Assembly (NCBI RefSeq): GCF_030269445.1
Contig: NZ_BSTJ01000001.1
Location: 955,898-1,019,897, forward strand
DNA: 64,000 nucleotides
Source: Actinoallomurus iriomotensis
GTDB lineage: Bacteria; Actinomycetota; Actinomycetes; Streptosporangiales; Streptosporangiaceae
Direction: 5' to 3'
In this document: positions 24,475 to 34,558 of the stretch, one piece after another
Numbering within the stretch: the first letter of the stretch is position 1
Layout of the letters: each line of letters begins with the position of its first letter
Made by a program: the position numbers and the translations under genes
Notes under the pieces: model-generated
The model's database searches: none
The model's input: the letters and a program-made list of their open reading frames with translations, nothing else
Told to the model about the DNA's origin: nothing

Positions 24475-26817
24475 TCACTCGCCGCGGCGCCGGGGCACGC
24501 GCCCACGCGGCTGCGTGGGCGTGGGCCGGATCGGCGGCGGCGTCACCGGGCGGCTGACCGCTCCGCCGTCCAGCGGCACGCGCTCGCCGTCGTGGGTGAT
24601 CTCCAGCGGGTCGCCGTCGAGCAGCTCGTACACGGCCTGGTGCGCGGTGACGGTGACCTTCAGCCGGCGTCCGCGGTACCGCAGCCGGAAGGCCAGCCGC
24701 GTGATGCCGCCGGGCAGCCGCGGGGTGAACCCGAGCGTGTCGTCCTCCACTCGCATCCCGCCCAGGCCGGCGACCAGCGCGGTCCAGGCACCGGCGAGCG
24801 AGGCGATGTGCAGCCCGTCGCGCGTGTTGTGCTCCAGGTCGTCCAGGTCCATCAGCGCGGCCTCGCCCAGGTAGTCGTGGGCCAGGTCGAGGTGGCCGGT
24901 CTCGGCCGCCATCACCGCCTGGGTGCAGGCCGACAGTGACGAGTCGCGGACCGTCAGCGCCTCGTAGTAGGCGAAGTTGCGCGCCTTCTGCTCCGGGGTG
25001 AAGGCGTCACCGCGCAGGTGCATGGCCAGGACGAGGTCCGCCTGCTTGACGACCTGCTTGCGGTAGATGTCGAAGTAGGGGAAGTTCAGCATCAACGGGT
25101 ACTGGTCCGCCCCGGTGGACTCGAAGTCCCACGGCGCGTGCTCGGTGAAGCCCTCGCTCTGCGGGTGCACGTGGAGCCGCCGGTCGTACGGGATGTACAT
25201 GTCGGCCGCCGCGTCGCGCCACGACGCCGTCTCCTCGTCGGTGACGCCGAGCTGCTCGGCCTGCTCCGGGTGGCGTTCGGCCAGGTCGGCGGCGGCCTGG
25301 AGGTTCCGCTGCGCCATGAGGTTGGTATAGACGTTGTTGTCGGCCAGCGCGCTGTACTCGTCCGGCCCGGTCACGCCGTCGATGCGGAAGCGCCCGTGGG
25401 CGTCGTGGTGGCCGAGACTGCGCCACAGCCGGGCGGTCTCCACGAGCAGTTCGAGGCCGTAGTCGCGGGCGAACGCCTCGTCTCCGGTGGCCGACAGGTA
25501 GCGCACGACCGCGTAGGCGATGTCGGCGCCGATGTGGAACGCCGCCGTGCCGGCCGGCCAGTACCCCGAGCACTCGTCGCCCTGGATGGTGCGCCACGGG
25601 AAGGCGGCGCCCTCCAGGCCGAGCTGCCGGGCACGCGCCCTGGCGTTGTCGAGCGTCGAGTGCCGCCACCGCAGCGCGTCCGCGACGGCACGCGGCTGGG
25701 TGTAGGTGAGCACGGGCAGCACGAACGACTCGGTGTCCCAGAACGTGTGGCCGTCGTACCCGGGCCCGGTCAGGCCCTTGGCGGAGATGGGCCGGCGCTC
25801 ACCTCGTGCCCCGGCCTGCAGGACGTGGAACAGCGCGAAGCGCACCGCCTGCTGCACCTCGGCGTCGCCGTCGACCTCGACGTCGGCGCCCGCCCAGAAG
25901 TCGTCGAGGTACTCCCGCTGCTCGCGCAGCAGCCCCTCCCAGCCGGTGAGCTTCGCCGCCGCCAGGGCGGCGATGACCTGGTCGTGCAGGGCTGGCCGCG
26001 ACCGCTGGCTGGACCAGCCGTAGGCGAGGTACTTGATGATGCGCAACCGCTGGCCCGGCTCGAGGCGCGTGGCGACGGTGACGCGGCCGACGTCGTCGCG
26101 GACCTCGGTGTCGATCGCGCCGTCGGGGCTGTCGATCTCGTGGCCCATCGCCGCGCCGACCCGCAGCCCGCTCTCCCGGGTGCAGTGCACCATGACGACG
26201 CTCTGGTCGGTGCCCACGCACTCCTCGGCGACGAGGGGCGCCTCCAGCGACGCCGCGGCGCGCGGGTCCTTGCCCGCGGTCGGCAGCGACTCGTTGGCCA
26301 CGAGCTCCGACTGCACGACGATGCGCACCGGCTGGTCGACCGCCTCGACCTCGTAGCAGATCGCCGCGACGGCGCGCTGAACGAGGGAGACGAGCCGGAC
26401 CGAGGAGACGCGTACGGTGTCGTCGGCCGGGGAGGTCCATTCGGCCTTGCGCGTCAGCGTGCCGGCCCGCAGGTCCAGCAGGCGCTCGTGCGAGCGCAGC
26501 TCGCCGTACCGGACGTCGAACGGCTCGTCGTTGACCAGCAGCCGGAACAGCTTGCCGTTGGTCACGTTGATGATCGTCTGCCCGGACTCGGGATAGCCGT
26601 ACCCGGCCTCGGCGTACGGCAGCGGCCGCAGCTCGTACACGGAGTTGAGGTAGGTGCCCGGCAGCCCGTGCGGCTCGCCCTCGTCGAGGTTGCCGCGCAG
26701 GCCGACGTGCCCGTTGGACAGGGCGAACACCGACTCGCTCTGCGCGAGCATGTCGAGGTTCAGCCGCTGCTCGCGGACGCACCACGGCTCGACGGCGTAC
26801 GCGGCCTGCTTGATCAA
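24475..26817 (-). CDS. GH65 family glycoside phosphorylase
   Basis: A 780-residue GH65 enzyme (maltose, trehalose or kojibiose phosphorylase group). The N-terminal beta-sandwich starts [15 protein letters not shown]; the (alpha/alpha)6 catalytic barrel contains [45 protein letters not shown] and the general-acid Glu in [10 protein letters not shown]. It would phosphorolyse an alpha-glucobiose to beta-glucose-1-phosphate plus glucose. The start is TTG at 26817, overlapping the TGA of the HAD gene as TTGA, so translation is coupled. With a beta-phosphoglucomutase-like partner, intracellular disaccharide use is strongly suggested; the exact linkage cannot be told. The C-terminal 25 residues are Pro/Arg-rich. 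Confidence 0.93.
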   Translation of the reverse strand: MIKQAAYAVEPWCVREQRLNLDMLAQSESVFALSNGHVGLRGNLDEGEPHGLPGTYLNSVYELRPLPYAEAGYGYPESGQTIINVTNGKLFRLLVNDEPFDVRYGELRSHERLLDLRAGTLTRKAEWTSPADDTVRVSSVRLVSLVQRAVAAICYEVEAVDQPVRIVVQSELVANESLPTAGKDPRAAASLEAPLVAEECVGTDQSVVMVHCTRESGLRVGAAMGHEIDSPDGAIDTEVRDDVGRVTVATRLEPGQRLRIIKYLAYGWSSQRSRPALHDQVIAALAAAKLTGWEGLLREQREYLDDFWAGADVEVDGDAEVQQAVRFALFHVLQAGARGERRPISAKGLTGPGYDGHTFWDTESFVLPVLTYTQPRAVADALRWRHSTLDNARARARQLGLEGAAFPWRTIQGDECSGYWPAGTAAFHIGADIAYAVVRYLSATGDEAFARDYGLELLVETARLWRSLGHHDAHGRFRIDGVTGPDEYSALADNNVYTNLMAQRNLQAAADLAERHPEQAEQLGVTDEETASWRDAAADMYIPYDRRLHVHPQSEGFTEHAPWDFESTGADQYPLMLNFPYFDIYRKQVVKQADLVLAMHLRGDAFTPEQKARNFAYYEALTVRDSSLSACTQAVMAAETGHLDLAHDYLGEAALMDLDDLEHNTRDGLHIASLAGAWTALVAGLGGMRVEDDTLGFTPRLPGGITRLAFRLRYRGRRLKVTVTAHQAVYELLDGDPLEITHDGERVPLDGGAVSRPVTPPPIRPTPTQPRGRVPRRRGE

Positions 26818-27539
26818 AGCAGCTCCTCCAGATCCTTGACGACGACGTCCGCCCCGTGACGCTTCAGCGCGTCCGCCTGGCCGACGCGGTCCACGCCGAC
26901 CACGCACGCGAAGCCGCCCGCCCGGCCGGCCTCCACGCCCGCCAGGGCGTCCTCGAACACCACGGCCGCCGACGCCTCCACGCCCAGGGCCGCCGCGCCG
27001 GCGAGGAACATGTCGGGCGCCGGCTTTCCGGCCAGGCCACGCTCCTTGGCGGTCAGGCCGTCGACGCGCGCGTCGAACAGATCGGCGATGTCCGCGGCGT
27101 CGAGTATCTGCGCGGTGTTGGCGCTGGAGGAGACCACCGCGGTCCGGAGCCCGGCGTCCCGCGCGGCGCGGACGTAGCGGACCGACCCGGAGTAGACCTC
27201 CACGCCGTGCTCGCGCAGCTTCTCCAGCACCAGCGCGTTCTTGCGCTCGCTCAGCCCGTTGATCGTGGGCGCACCCGGCGGATCGTCCGGCGACCCCTCC
27301 GGCAGCTCGATGCCGCGCGACTTCAGGAACGAGCGGGTGCCGTCCTCACGCCGCTTGCCGTCCACGTACTCGTCGTAGTCGGCGACCGGGTCGAACGGCG
27401 TGAACGCGTCGCCCTCCCGCTCCCGTAGGAAGTCGTCGAACATCTGCTTCCACGCCGCGGCGTGGACAGTGGCGGTACGGGTCAGCACCCCGTCCATGTC
27501 GAACAGGCACGCCGTCGCGGCGTCCGGCAGTCCGAGCAC
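26814..27539 (-). CDS. beta-phosphoglucomutase-like HAD hydrolase
   Basis: A 241-residue HAD-superfamily protein. The nucleophile motif is [10 protein letters not shown] (Asp14 and general acid/base Asp16), motif II is AVVSSS, the lysine is in GKPAPDMFL, and motif IV is [13 protein letters not shown]. The helical cap contains [14 protein letters not shown], typical of beta-PGM that interconverts beta-glucose-1- and 6-phosphate. GTG at 27539 is preferred over the start ten codons upstream because GGGGAGG lies five bases before it. It is coupled to the GH65 gene by a TTGA overlap, the usual GH65/beta-PGM pair that feeds phosphorolysis products into glycolysis. Confidence 0.93.
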   Translation of the reverse strand: MLGLPDAATACLFDMDGVLTRTATVHAAAWKQMFDDFLREREGDAFTPFDPVADYDEYVDGKRREDGTRSFLKSRGIELPEGSPDDPPGAPTINGLSERKNALVLEKLREHGVEVYSGSVRYVRAARDAGLRTAVVSSSANTAQILDAADIADLFDARVDGLTAKERGLAGKPAPDMFLAGAAALGVEASAAVVFEDALAGVEAGRAGGFACVVGVDRVGQADALKRHGADVVVKDLEELL

Positions 27540-27629
27540 GTGTTCCTCCCCGGGATCGGTGAACGACACATGCTTACCCCATCGCGCCGTCTCAACCGTC
27601 CGGACCCCGGGGGGCCGTGAAAGGCGTCC

Positions 27630-28652
27630 TCAGGTCGGCAGGCCGACCGCCCGCTCTCCGCTACGGCGCTGCTGGATGATGACCGCGACGACCAGGAGCG
27701 CGCCCTGGGCGACGTTCTGCCAGAACGTGTTGACGCCCACGACGTTGAGGCCGTTGTTGAGGGCGCCGAGGAGCAGCACCGCCAGCAGGGTGCCGCCGAT
27801 GCCGCCCTTGCCGCCCTTCAGCGCGCAGCCGCCCAGCGCCGCGGCGGTGATCGACTGGAGTTCCAGCCCCTCACTGCCGCTGGTCGGCTGGCCCGATCCG
27901 GTACGCGCGGTCAGGACGATGCCGGCCACCGCCGAGACGATGCCCGCGAGCGCGTACACCGCGATGAGGTACTTGTTGATGTTGATCCCGGCCAGGCGCG
28001 CGGCGGTGTCGTTGCCGCCGATGGCGTAGATGTTGCGCCCGATGTCGGTGTACTTCAGCATCAGGTGGACCAGGACGGCGACCACGATCAGGATCCAGAC
28101 CTGCACCGGGATGCCGGCGATCCGGCCGCGGGCGATGAAGATGAACAGGTCGTCACCCAGGACGAAGCCCTGTGCCCGGCCGCCGGAGATCAGCTGGGCG
28201 ATGCCCTTGTAGGCGGCGAGGCCGGCCAGCGTCGCGATGACCGGGTTGACGCGGCCGTACACGATGATCAGACCGTTCGCCACGCCGATCACGACGCCCA
28301 ACCCGACCGCGGCGGCCATGCCGAGGAACGGGTTGTGGCCGGTCGACATGAAGGCCATCGCGGAGATGACCGAGGCCACGCCGGTCTGCGAGCCGACGGA
28401 GATGTCCATCGCGCCGCAGATGATCACCACCGTCTGGACCACGGCCAGCAGCCCGGCCACGGTCGCGGCCTCACCGATCACCTGGACGTTGTCCCAGGTG
28501 AGGTAGCCGGAGTTCAGCCAGGTGAAGATCGCGACGACGACGATGAGCGCGCCGATGAGGCTGAGGTTCTGCGGCCCGACCATGCTCAGGACGCGGCGCG
28601 GCGCCGGGTCCTTCGGCGGCGTGTCCACGGGCTCGCGGGTGGCGGTTGTCAT
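27630..28652 (-). CDS. sugar ABC transporter permease (RbsC-like)
   Basis: A 340-residue permease of the ribose/galactoside/xylose (BPD_transp_2) family with about nine to ten hydrophobic segments. The conserved GGGCALKGGKGGIGGT loop (seen as GGCALKGGKGGIGGT) and AVYALAGIVSAVAGI near the C-terminus are typical. It would form the membrane channel with the ATPase gene directly upstream; the two overlap as ATGA (28649-28652). Together with the lipoprotein at 32513-33559 and the ATPase it makes a complete CUT2-type importer. Confidence 0.94.
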   Translation of the reverse strand: MTTATREPVDTPPKDPAPRRVLSMVGPQNLSLIGALIVVVAIFTWLNSGYLTWDNVQVIGEAATVAGLLAVVQTVVIICGAMDISVGSQTGVASVISAMAFMSTGHNPFLGMAAAVGLGVVIGVANGLIIVYGRVNPVIATLAGLAAYKGIAQLISGGRAQGFVLGDDLFIFIARGRIAGIPVQVWILIVVAVLVHLMLKYTDIGRNIYAIGGNDTAARLAGININKYLIAVYALAGIVSAVAGIVLTARTGSGQPTSGSEGLELQSITAAALGGCALKGGKGGIGGTLLAVLLLGALNNGLNVVGVNTFWQNVAQGALLVVAVIIQQRRSGERAVGLPT

Positions 28653-30166
28653 TGCTGTCCCTCCGATAGCGACGTGGTCAGGTCCTCCGCCATGGCGAGG
28701 CCGAGAATGGCCTCCTCGGAGGCGTCGGCCCGGTCGAGTTCGCCGGTGATGCGACCGTTCTGCATGACGATGACGCGGTCGGCCAGTCCGAGCACCTCGG
28801 GGAGCTCGGACGAGATGACGAGGACGGCCACGCCCGAACGGGCGAGGTCGTCGATCAGGTGGTAGATCTCGGCCTTGGCGCCCACGTCGATGCCGCGGGT
28901 GGGCTCGTCGAGGATGAGCACCTTCGGCTTGCGGGCCAGCCAGCGGGCGAGCACCACCTTCTGCTGGTTGCCGCCGGACAGCTTGCGCACCTCGTGCTCG
29001 ATGTCCGGGGTGCGCACGTTGAGCCGGTCGACGTACTCCCGGGTCAGCCGGCGCTCTTCGGCGCGTCTGACGAAGCGGAAGCGGCGCAGCCGGTCCAGCA
29101 CCACGAGGGAGGTGTTGTCGCGCACCGAGCGCTCGAGCAGCAGCGCCTGGGCCTTGCGCTCCTCCGGGGCGTAGCCCATGCCGGCCCGTACGGCGTCGCT
29201 CGGCTGCCGCAGCCGTACGCGCCGGCCCTCGACACGTACCTCCCCGGAGCGGATCGGCAGGTCGCCCACCAGCGCCCCCGCCAGTTCCGAGCGGCCCGCG
29301 CCGACCAGGCCGGCAAGGGCCACCACCTCGCCGGCGTGCACGGTGAGGCTGATGTCCCGCACATCGTCGCTGGTGAGGTGGTCGACCTCCAACACGACGT
29401 CGCCGGTGGCGGAGTGCTCGCGGGAGAACATGGCCGACAGGTCACGGCCGACCATCATCCGCACGATCTCGTTCTCGTCGGTCTCGGCCGCGTCGCGCAC
29501 CCCCACCAGTCCGCCGTCGCGCAGCACCGCGATGCGGTCGGCGAGCTGGAAGATCTCCTGCATCCGGTGCGAGACGTAGATGACGGCCAGACCGTCCTCC
29601 CGCAGCCGTTGGATCAGCGCGAACAGCGCGTCGACCTCGTGCTCCGACAGCGACGACGTCGGCTCGTCGAACGCGATCACCTTGGCGTCGGTGGTCAGGG
29701 CCCGCAGGATCTCCACGAGCTGGCGCTGCGCGGGCGTGAGGCGCGAGCCGAGCGTGTCCGGGTCGATGACGCGCTCGAAGCCGAGGCGTTCGAGGTCGGC
29801 GCGCACGCGCCGGTTGAGCGTGGCCCGGTCGAGGGCGCGGCCGGCCCGGCGGGGCAGCGCGCCGAGGTAGACGTTCTCGGCCACCGAGACGTGCGGCACG
29901 ATCTCGGGCTCCTGCGGGATGACACGGATGCCGGCCTGCCGCGCGTCCGCCGGTGAGTGCAGGCCGAGCGGCCGGCCGTCGAGGACGATCTCACCCTCGT
30001 CCGGCAGGTAGTCACCGTTGATGATTTTGATGAGGGTGGACTTCCCGGCACCGTTCTCGCCCATGAGGGCGGTCACCGCCCCGCTGGGGAAGTCCAGCGT
30101 GACGTCGTTCAGCGCCCGTACGCCGGCGAACCGCTTGGAGATCCCTGCGACGCTCAACTCTGTCAT
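28649..30166 (-). CDS. sugar ABC transporter ATP-binding protein (RbsA-like, two ATPase domains)
   Basis: A 505-residue fusion of two ATPase domains, as in CUT2 sugar importers. Domain 1 has Walker A GENGAGKSTL and signature LTPAQRQLVEI (weakened SGGQ) with DEPTSSL; domain 2 has LVGAGRSEL in place of Walker A, signature LSGGNQQKVVLARW and DEPTRGIDVG. The degenerate Walker A in domain 2 is normal for this family. AAGGAGG precedes ATG at 30166. It is co-transcribed with the permease (4-bp overlap). A GC-rich hairpin lies between it and the GH27 gene upstream. Confidence 0.95.
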   Translation of the reverse strand: MTELSVAGISKRFAGVRALNDVTLDFPSGAVTALMGENGAGKSTLIKIINGDYLPDEGEIVLDGRPLGLHSPADARQAGIRVIPQEPEIVPHVSVAENVYLGALPRRAGRALDRATLNRRVRADLERLGFERVIDPDTLGSRLTPAQRQLVEILRALTTDAKVIAFDEPTSSLSEHEVDALFALIQRLREDGLAVIYVSHRMQEIFQLADRIAVLRDGGLVGVRDAAETDENEIVRMMVGRDLSAMFSREHSATGDVVLEVDHLTSDDVRDISLTVHAGEVVALAGLVGAGRSELAGALVGDLPIRSGEVRVEGRRVRLRQPSDAVRAGMGYAPEERKAQALLLERSVRDNTSLVVLDRLRRFRFVRRAEERRLTREYVDRLNVRTPDIEHEVRKLSGGNQQKVVLARWLARKPKVLILDEPTRGIDVGAKAEIYHLIDDLARSGVAVLVISSELPEVLGLADRVIVMQNGRITGELDRADASEEAILGLAMAEDLTTSLSEGQQ

Positions 30167-30252
30167 GAGTCCTCCTTCGTCGGTGGGCGTGACCACCGAG
30201 ACGCGCCTACGATTCCCTCGCCTCGCTCGGTCATGGCAAGCCTTCGGGTAGT

Positions 30253-30280
30253 GGCGGGGCGGCCGGTGAGCCGCCCCGCC
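30253..30280 (-). terminator. perfect GC hairpin between the alpha-galactosidase and ABC ATPase genes
   Basis: Arms GGCGGGGCGGC (30253-30263) and GCCGCCCCGCC (30270-30280) are exact complements with a 6-base loop, 6 bases past the alpha-galactosidase stop. No T-run follows, so it may stabilise mRNA ends or only partly terminate within the operon. Confidence 0.6.
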
Positions 30281-30286
30281 GGTGAA

Positions 30287-32299
30287 TCAGGTGCAGGTGA
30301 GCCGGGCGTCGGCCCAGTCCGCGTGGTCGCTGTCGTTGCCGTTCCCGCCGTCGGTGACGACGAGGCGGACGAACGTCGCCCCGCCGACGTCGGCGGTGAG
30401 GTGCCTGGCCGGATCGGCGGTCGTGAGCAGGCCGCTGTCGGCGACCTTGGTGCCGTCCGCCCAGACCTCGAAGGTCACCGAGCCCTTGGCCGTCTTCTCG
30501 TCGTCCACGCCGACGTCGGCCGTTACGGAGGTGCACTTCTTGGCCGTGTAGTACTCGACGGTGCTCGGAGCGTGCGCGCCGAGCCCCTTCTTGTAGACGG
30601 TGCCGTTGATGGTGATCGGGTGGCCGTCGCCGGCCGCCGTCTCGCCGTTGCTGGTGTCCTTCTCGACCGGCCCCCAGCCGTTGTCGCTGCGAAGCCAGGG
30701 GATGTCGCTGAGGTAGGACGTGCCGGACGGCGGCGGCGTCGCGTTCAGGACGTCGACCTGGACGGTGCTCCGGGCCGCCGTGGAGTCCGGCTCGTAGGTC
30801 GCGGTGGTGGTCAGGTCGTACGTGCCGGGCTTCGCGCCGGCCGGCACCTGGACGGTCCACGTCGTCGCGAAGCTCTTGCCCGAGCCCACGAGCGCGGTGG
30901 ACCTGCGCGACGTGGCCTGGACGGTCCAGCCGTCGGGGACGGCGAGGCCGTTGCGCAGCAGCAGCGCGGGCAGTCTGCCGGAGTTCGTCGCGGTCGTCGT
31001 CACGGTGACGGACCTGCCGGGCTCGACGAACGGCCGCGCGCCCGGATACGCCACCGGCACGTCGGTGGCGGCGTCCACCGACGGCGGGTACACCGCCCAG
31101 CGCGGGTCACGCGCGACGCGCAGCATCACGGTGCCGTGCGCCGGGACCATGGCGGTCAGGGTGCCGGCGGTCTCGTGATCGGTGTGCGCCCACAGGTCCC
31201 GGACGCGGTACGCCGGAGCGGAGGGCATCCCGATCGCCTTGGCCGACGTGGTGATCCGCTGCGGCCCGTCCGACTCGTTGAACAGGGTGACGGCCCTGTC
31301 CCCGTTCGCGAGCGGCTTGACGAAGACGTCCCGGCCGCCGTCGGTGGAGATCGGCGCGCCCTGGACGCCGAGCTTGTCCTGGTCGACCGCGATGACGTCC
31401 TTGTTGGTGAGGATCTTCATCGTCTCGGGCGAGGCCTTGCGCAGGTCGGTGCCGATCAGCAGCGGCGCCGCCATCTCGGCCCAGAGGCTGAAGTGCGACC
31501 GGTACTCGGTGTCGGTCATGCCGCCGTTGCCTACCTCCAGCATGTCCGGGTCGTTCCAGTGGCCGGGCCCGGCGTACTGCGCCAGGGCCATGTTCTGGTG
31601 GACGATGCCGAGCATGCTGGAGTAGCCGTCGCTGATGTCGCCCGTGGTGCGCCAGGAGTTGCCGACGTCCTTGGCCCACAGCCACGGCTTGTTCTCGCCC
31701 CACTCGCACATCGAGAACAGGATGGGGCGGCCGGTCGCCTTCAGCGCGTCGCGCATCGCGGTGTACCGCTGGATGGCGTCGACGCCCTGGTTGTTGCAGT
31801 TGTCGTACTTCAGGTAGTCCACTCCCCAGGACGCGAACAGCCGGGCGTCCTGCTGCTCGTGGCCGAGCGAGCCGGGCATCGTCTGGGCGCAGGTCATGGT
31901 GCCGGCGCTGGTGTAGATGCCGAACTTCAGGCCCTTGGAGTGCACGTAGTCGGCGACGGCCTTGATGCCGTTCGGGAACCGCGTCTTGTTCGGGACGTAG
32001 TCGCCGTTCGCGTCGCGGTCGTGCTCGGCCCAGCAGTCATCGAGGTTGACGTACTGGTATCCGGCGTCTTTCAGTCCGGAGGAGACGAACAGGTCGGCGA
32101 TGCTCTTGACCATGGCCTCGTTGAAGTCCGAGCCACAGTGCGTCGCGTTCCAGTTGTTGAAGCCCATCTGCGGGGTCAGGGCGAGGCCGTTGTCGAGGGC
32201 GGCGGCCGGCGGGGCCGATGCGAGGGTGATGGTGGCGGCGCCGGCGACGCTCGCCGCGGTGGCGACGAGTGCCGATGCCAGGACACGGAGGGTGCGCAT
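30287..32299 (-). CDS. secreted GH27 alpha-galactosidase with NPCBM domain
   Basis: A 670-residue secreted enzyme. Residues 1-35 are a signal peptide. The GH27 catalytic barrel begins LTPQMGFNNWN; the nucleophile Asp is in YLKYDNC, and the acid/base Asp lies in the RTTGDISD segment, with CEWGENKPWLWA preceding. A beta-sandwich follows (about 330-430), then a NEW3/CARDB-like linker domain (VTVTTTATNSGRLPALLLRN) and a C-terminal NPCBM domain (YLSDIPWLRSDNGWGPVEKD, then LGAHAPSTVEYY). It should hydrolyse terminal alpha-galactosyl residues outside the cell. ATG at 32299 follows GGAG by 6 bases. Placement between the binding lipoprotein and the ABC genes ties it to galactoside use. Confidence 0.95.
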   Translation of the reverse strand: MRTLRVLASALVATAASVAGAATITLASAPPAAALDNGLALTPQMGFNNWNATHCGSDFNEAMVKSIADLFVSSGLKDAGYQYVNLDDCWAEHDRDANGDYVPNKTRFPNGIKAVADYVHSKGLKFGIYTSAGTMTCAQTMPGSLGHEQQDARLFASWGVDYLKYDNCNNQGVDAIQRYTAMRDALKATGRPILFSMCEWGENKPWLWAKDVGNSWRTTGDISDGYSSMLGIVHQNMALAQYAGPGHWNDPDMLEVGNGGMTDTEYRSHFSLWAEMAAPLLIGTDLRKASPETMKILTNKDVIAVDQDKLGVQGAPISTDGGRDVFVKPLANGDRAVTLFNESDGPQRITTSAKAIGMPSAPAYRVRDLWAHTDHETAGTLTAMVPAHGTVMLRVARDPRWAVYPPSVDAATDVPVAYPGARPFVEPGRSVTVTTTATNSGRLPALLLRNGLAVPDGWTVQATSRRSTALVGSGKSFATTWTVQVPAGAKPGTYDLTTTATYEPDSTAARSTVQVDVLNATPPPSGTSYLSDIPWLRSDNGWGPVEKDTSNGETAAGDGHPITINGTVYKKGLGAHAPSTVEYYTAKKCTSVTADVGVDDEKTAKGSVTFEVWADGTKVADSGLLTTADPARHLTADVGGATFVRLVVTDGGNGNDSDHADWADARLTCT

Positions 32300-32469
32300 G
32301 TGCTGCTCCTGCGTTCGGGGATTAGCGCACTGCTGGGACCGGCGCGGTGTATCGGGCACCGCGTCGTTCCCGGAGGTGATGCGACCGGCGGGCGGCGGAG
32401 GGGTGCGCACCGGTCGCGATCGTCGGCGTAGCGCCGGGGCACCGGTACCCGAGGCGGCGGGCACCGGCG

Positions 32470-32502
32470 CCGGCCGGGGAGAACGCCGTGCTCCCCGGCC
32501 GG
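32470..32502 (-). terminator. perfect 12-bp hairpin after the sugar-binding lipoprotein gene
   Basis: Arms CCGGCCGGGGAG (32470-32481) and CTCCCCGGCCGG (32491-32502) are exact complements with a 9-base loop, 10 bases past the lipoprotein stop at 32513. Without a T-run it may attenuate transcription or protect the lipoprotein mRNA, giving excess binding protein over the rest of the operon. Confidence 0.65.
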
Positions 32503-32512
32503 TTGGCTCAGG

Positions 32513-33559
32513 TCAGGTGCACTTGACGCCTTCCTGCTTCCAGTTGGAGGCGTCCACCATCTTGGTCGGCGCGAACGCCTCCTGCGGCATGGGCTTGCCG
32601 TTGCGCAGGTTGTCCACGATCGTCTGGACGGCGAGACCGCCGACGTCGTAGCCGTTGATGAACAGCGCGGCCTTCATGCCGGTCGCCTTGCCCGAGTTCC
32701 AGTCCTTGCAGGCCAGGTACGCGCCGAGGCCGACACCGTCGATGTCACCGGCCTTGTAGCCGGCGTTCTGCAACGCGGTGACCGCGCCGGAGACGTTCTC
32801 GTCGTTGCAGCCCCACACGACCCAGTGCTTGACGGAGCGGTGGCCCGAGACGACGGCGCCGGTCTTGGACTGGGCGTCGGTCGGGGTGTTGTCGGTGCCG
32901 ACCTTGATGACCTGCACCTTGGTGCCGGCGGCCTGCTCGAACGCGGCCTGGGCGGCGACCACGCGGTCGGTGCACACGGTCACGTCCTGCTTCCAGGCCG
33001 AGATCACCGCGGTGTCGGAGGCCTTCCAGCCCGCCTTCTTGAACTCCTCACCCGCGCGCTGGCCGACCTGCTGGCCCATCTGGCTGCCGGAGAAGCCGAC
33101 GCGCTGGACGAGCTGGTCCTTGGCGCACTTGGACGGGTCCGGTCCGTTCTTGCAGACCTGGTCGTCGCTGGTCAGCAGCGTCACCTTCGCGGCGGCGGCG
33201 GTCTGCACGATCTGCGGACCGACGGCCGGGTCCGGCGGCACGATGATGACGCCGTTGACCTTCTGGGCGACGGCCGCCTGCGTCTCCGACACCGCCTTGT
33301 TGGTGTCGTTGCCGAGGTTGACGACCTTGATGTCGACGTTGCCGAGCTGCTTCGCCTTGTCCTTGGCGCCCTGTGCCTCGTCGATGAAGTACTGCTGGTC
33401 GCCCTGCTTCTGCAGGTACGCGAGGGAGATCTTGCCCGACACCTTCTTGCCTGAGCTCGTGTCGGTGCTCTCCTTGCCTGATGAACAGGCGGAGAGGCTG
33501 AGGGCGATCGCGACGCCGAGCGCGACGACCGCGGCTCCGGGCCTGCGTATCCGGGCCAT
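32513..33559 (-). CDS. sugar-binding lipoprotein of an ABC importer
   Basis: A 348-residue periplasmic-binding-type lipoprotein. The signal peptide ends in the lipobox LSAC at about residues 22-25 (SLSACSSGKES). The two-domain binding fold (Peripla_BP_4) shows GKISLAYLQKQGDQQYF at the start, VNGVIIVPPDPAVG, and WVVWGCNDENVSGAV. It is the first gene of the galactoside operon and would deliver a mono- or oligosaccharide to the RbsA/RbsC-like importer; the ligand is probably galactose or an alpha-galactoside by context. GGAAGG precedes ATG at 33559. A hairpin follows its stop. Confidence 0.94.
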   Translation of the reverse strand: MARIRRPGAAVVALGVAIALSLSACSSGKESTDTSSGKKVSGKISLAYLQKQGDQQYFIDEAQGAKDKAKQLGNVDIKVVNLGNDTNKAVSETQAAVAQKVNGVIIVPPDPAVGPQIVQTAAAAKVTLLTSDDQVCKNGPDPSKCAKDQLVQRVGFSGSQMGQQVGQRAGEEFKKAGWKASDTAVISAWKQDVTVCTDRVVAAQAAFEQAAGTKVQVIKVGTDNTPTDAQSKTGAVVSGHRSVKHWVVWGCNDENVSGAVTALQNAGYKAGDIDGVGLGAYLACKDWNSGKATGMKAALFINGYDVGGLAVQTIVDNLRNGKPMPQEAFAPTKMVDASNWKQEGVKCT

Positions 33560-33659
33560 GCTCTGCCTTCCTTCTGACGACTGCCGGCTGGTGATGGTCC
33601 TGGTCCCGTTACCCCGATGTTTCCGCTGAGTTACCAGGCGATGTGCGCATTCCTACCAT

Positions 33660-33719
33660 TGCCAACACAAACCAACAAGACCTGGCGCATCACGATGTTC
33701 GGCTGTGTTGACATATGTC
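33660..33719. promoter_or_regulatory. probable DeoR operators between the sugar operon and its regulator
   Basis: TGCCAACAC (33660-33668) and GTGTTGACA (33705-33713) form a 9-bp inverted repeat with one mismatch, 45 bp apart. The right copy runs into a perfect 10-bp palindrome GACATATGTC (33710-33719). The set lies between the divergent lipoprotein (33559) and regulator (33770) genes, where a DeoR-type repressor would bind; TTGACA at 33708 may also serve as a -35. Confidence 0.6.
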
Positions 33720-33769
33720 GTTTCTGCGGGCACGCTGCACGCGGTGACGGTCACCGAGAGGAGGTGACG

Positions 33770-34558
33770 ATGCTCGCCCCACAGCGGCAGCAGGCGATCC
33801 TGGACCGCGTCCAGCAGCACGGCGGCGTCCGGGTCGCCGACCTGGTACGCGAGTTCGGTGTCTCCGACATGACGATCCGGCGCGACCTTGAGGTGCTGGC
33901 CGACCGCGGCCTGGTCTCCAAGGTGCACGGCGGCGCGACGACGGTCGGCGCGGGTTCCACGGAAGAGCCCGGCTTCGCCGCCAAGTCCGTACGCCAGCGC
34001 GAGGAGAAGGAGGCCATCGCCCGCCGCGCCGCCCGGCTCGTACGGCCCGGCACCGCGGTCGCCGTCTCGGCCGGCACCACCACGTGGACGCTCGCCCATC
34101 ACCTGACCGACGTTCCGGAGCTGACCGTTGTCACGAACTCCATCCAGATCGCCGATGTGTTCTACCGGGCGAGCCGCGCGGACCAGACGATCGTGCTCAC
34201 CGGCGGCATCCGCACTCCCTCCGACGCCCTGGTCGGGCCCGTCGCGGTCAACGCGGTCCGCGCGCTCAACGTCGACCTGCTGCTGCTCGGCGTGCACGGC
34301 ATGAGTACGCGCGCCGGCTTCACCACGCCGAACCTCATGGAGGCCGAGACCGACCGGGCGATGGTCGGCGCGGCCCGCCGTCTCGTCGTCCTGGCCGACC
34401 ACACCAAGTGGGGCACGGTCGGCCTCAGCACGATCGCGCGGCTGTCCGACGCCGACGTGCTCGTCACCGACTCCGGCCTCGGCGACGAGGCCCGCAAGCA
34501 GCTGGCGGACGAGGTCGGCGAACTGATCGCCGTCGATCCCGACGAGGCGGACGAGTGA
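33770..34558 (+). CDS. DeoR/GlpR-family sugar regulator
   Basis: A 262-residue DeoR-family repressor. The N-terminal HTH is QRQQAILDRVQQHGGVRVADL with the DeoR signature VSDMTIRRDLEVLADRGLVSKVHGGA. The DeoR C-terminal sugar-phosphate sensor follows (AVAVSAGTTTWTLAHHL, TNSIQIADVF, LTGGIRTPSDALVGP and ADHTKWG). GAGGTG precedes the ATG at 33770. It is divergent from the galactoside operon and overlaps galT by GTGA, so it probably controls both with a phosphorylated sugar as inducer. Confidence 0.94.
   Translation: MLAPQRQQAILDRVQQHGGVRVADLVREFGVSDMTIRRDLEVLADRGLVSKVHGGATTVGAGSTEEPGFAAKSVRQREEKEAIARRAARLVRPGTAVAVSAGTTTWTLAHHLTDVPELTVVTNSIQIADVFYRASRADQTIVLTGGIRTPSDALVGPVAVNAVRALNVDLLLLGVHGMSTRAGFTTPNLMEAETDRAMVGAARRLVVLADHTKWGTVGLSTIARLSDADVLVTDSGLGDEARKQLADEVGELIAVDPDEADE

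Noticed and set aside
30253-30280. End of the sugar operon at this hairpin
   Set aside because: Same-strand genes continue with 4-bp overlaps further on and no T-run is present, so partial termination or mRNA stabilisation is more likely.
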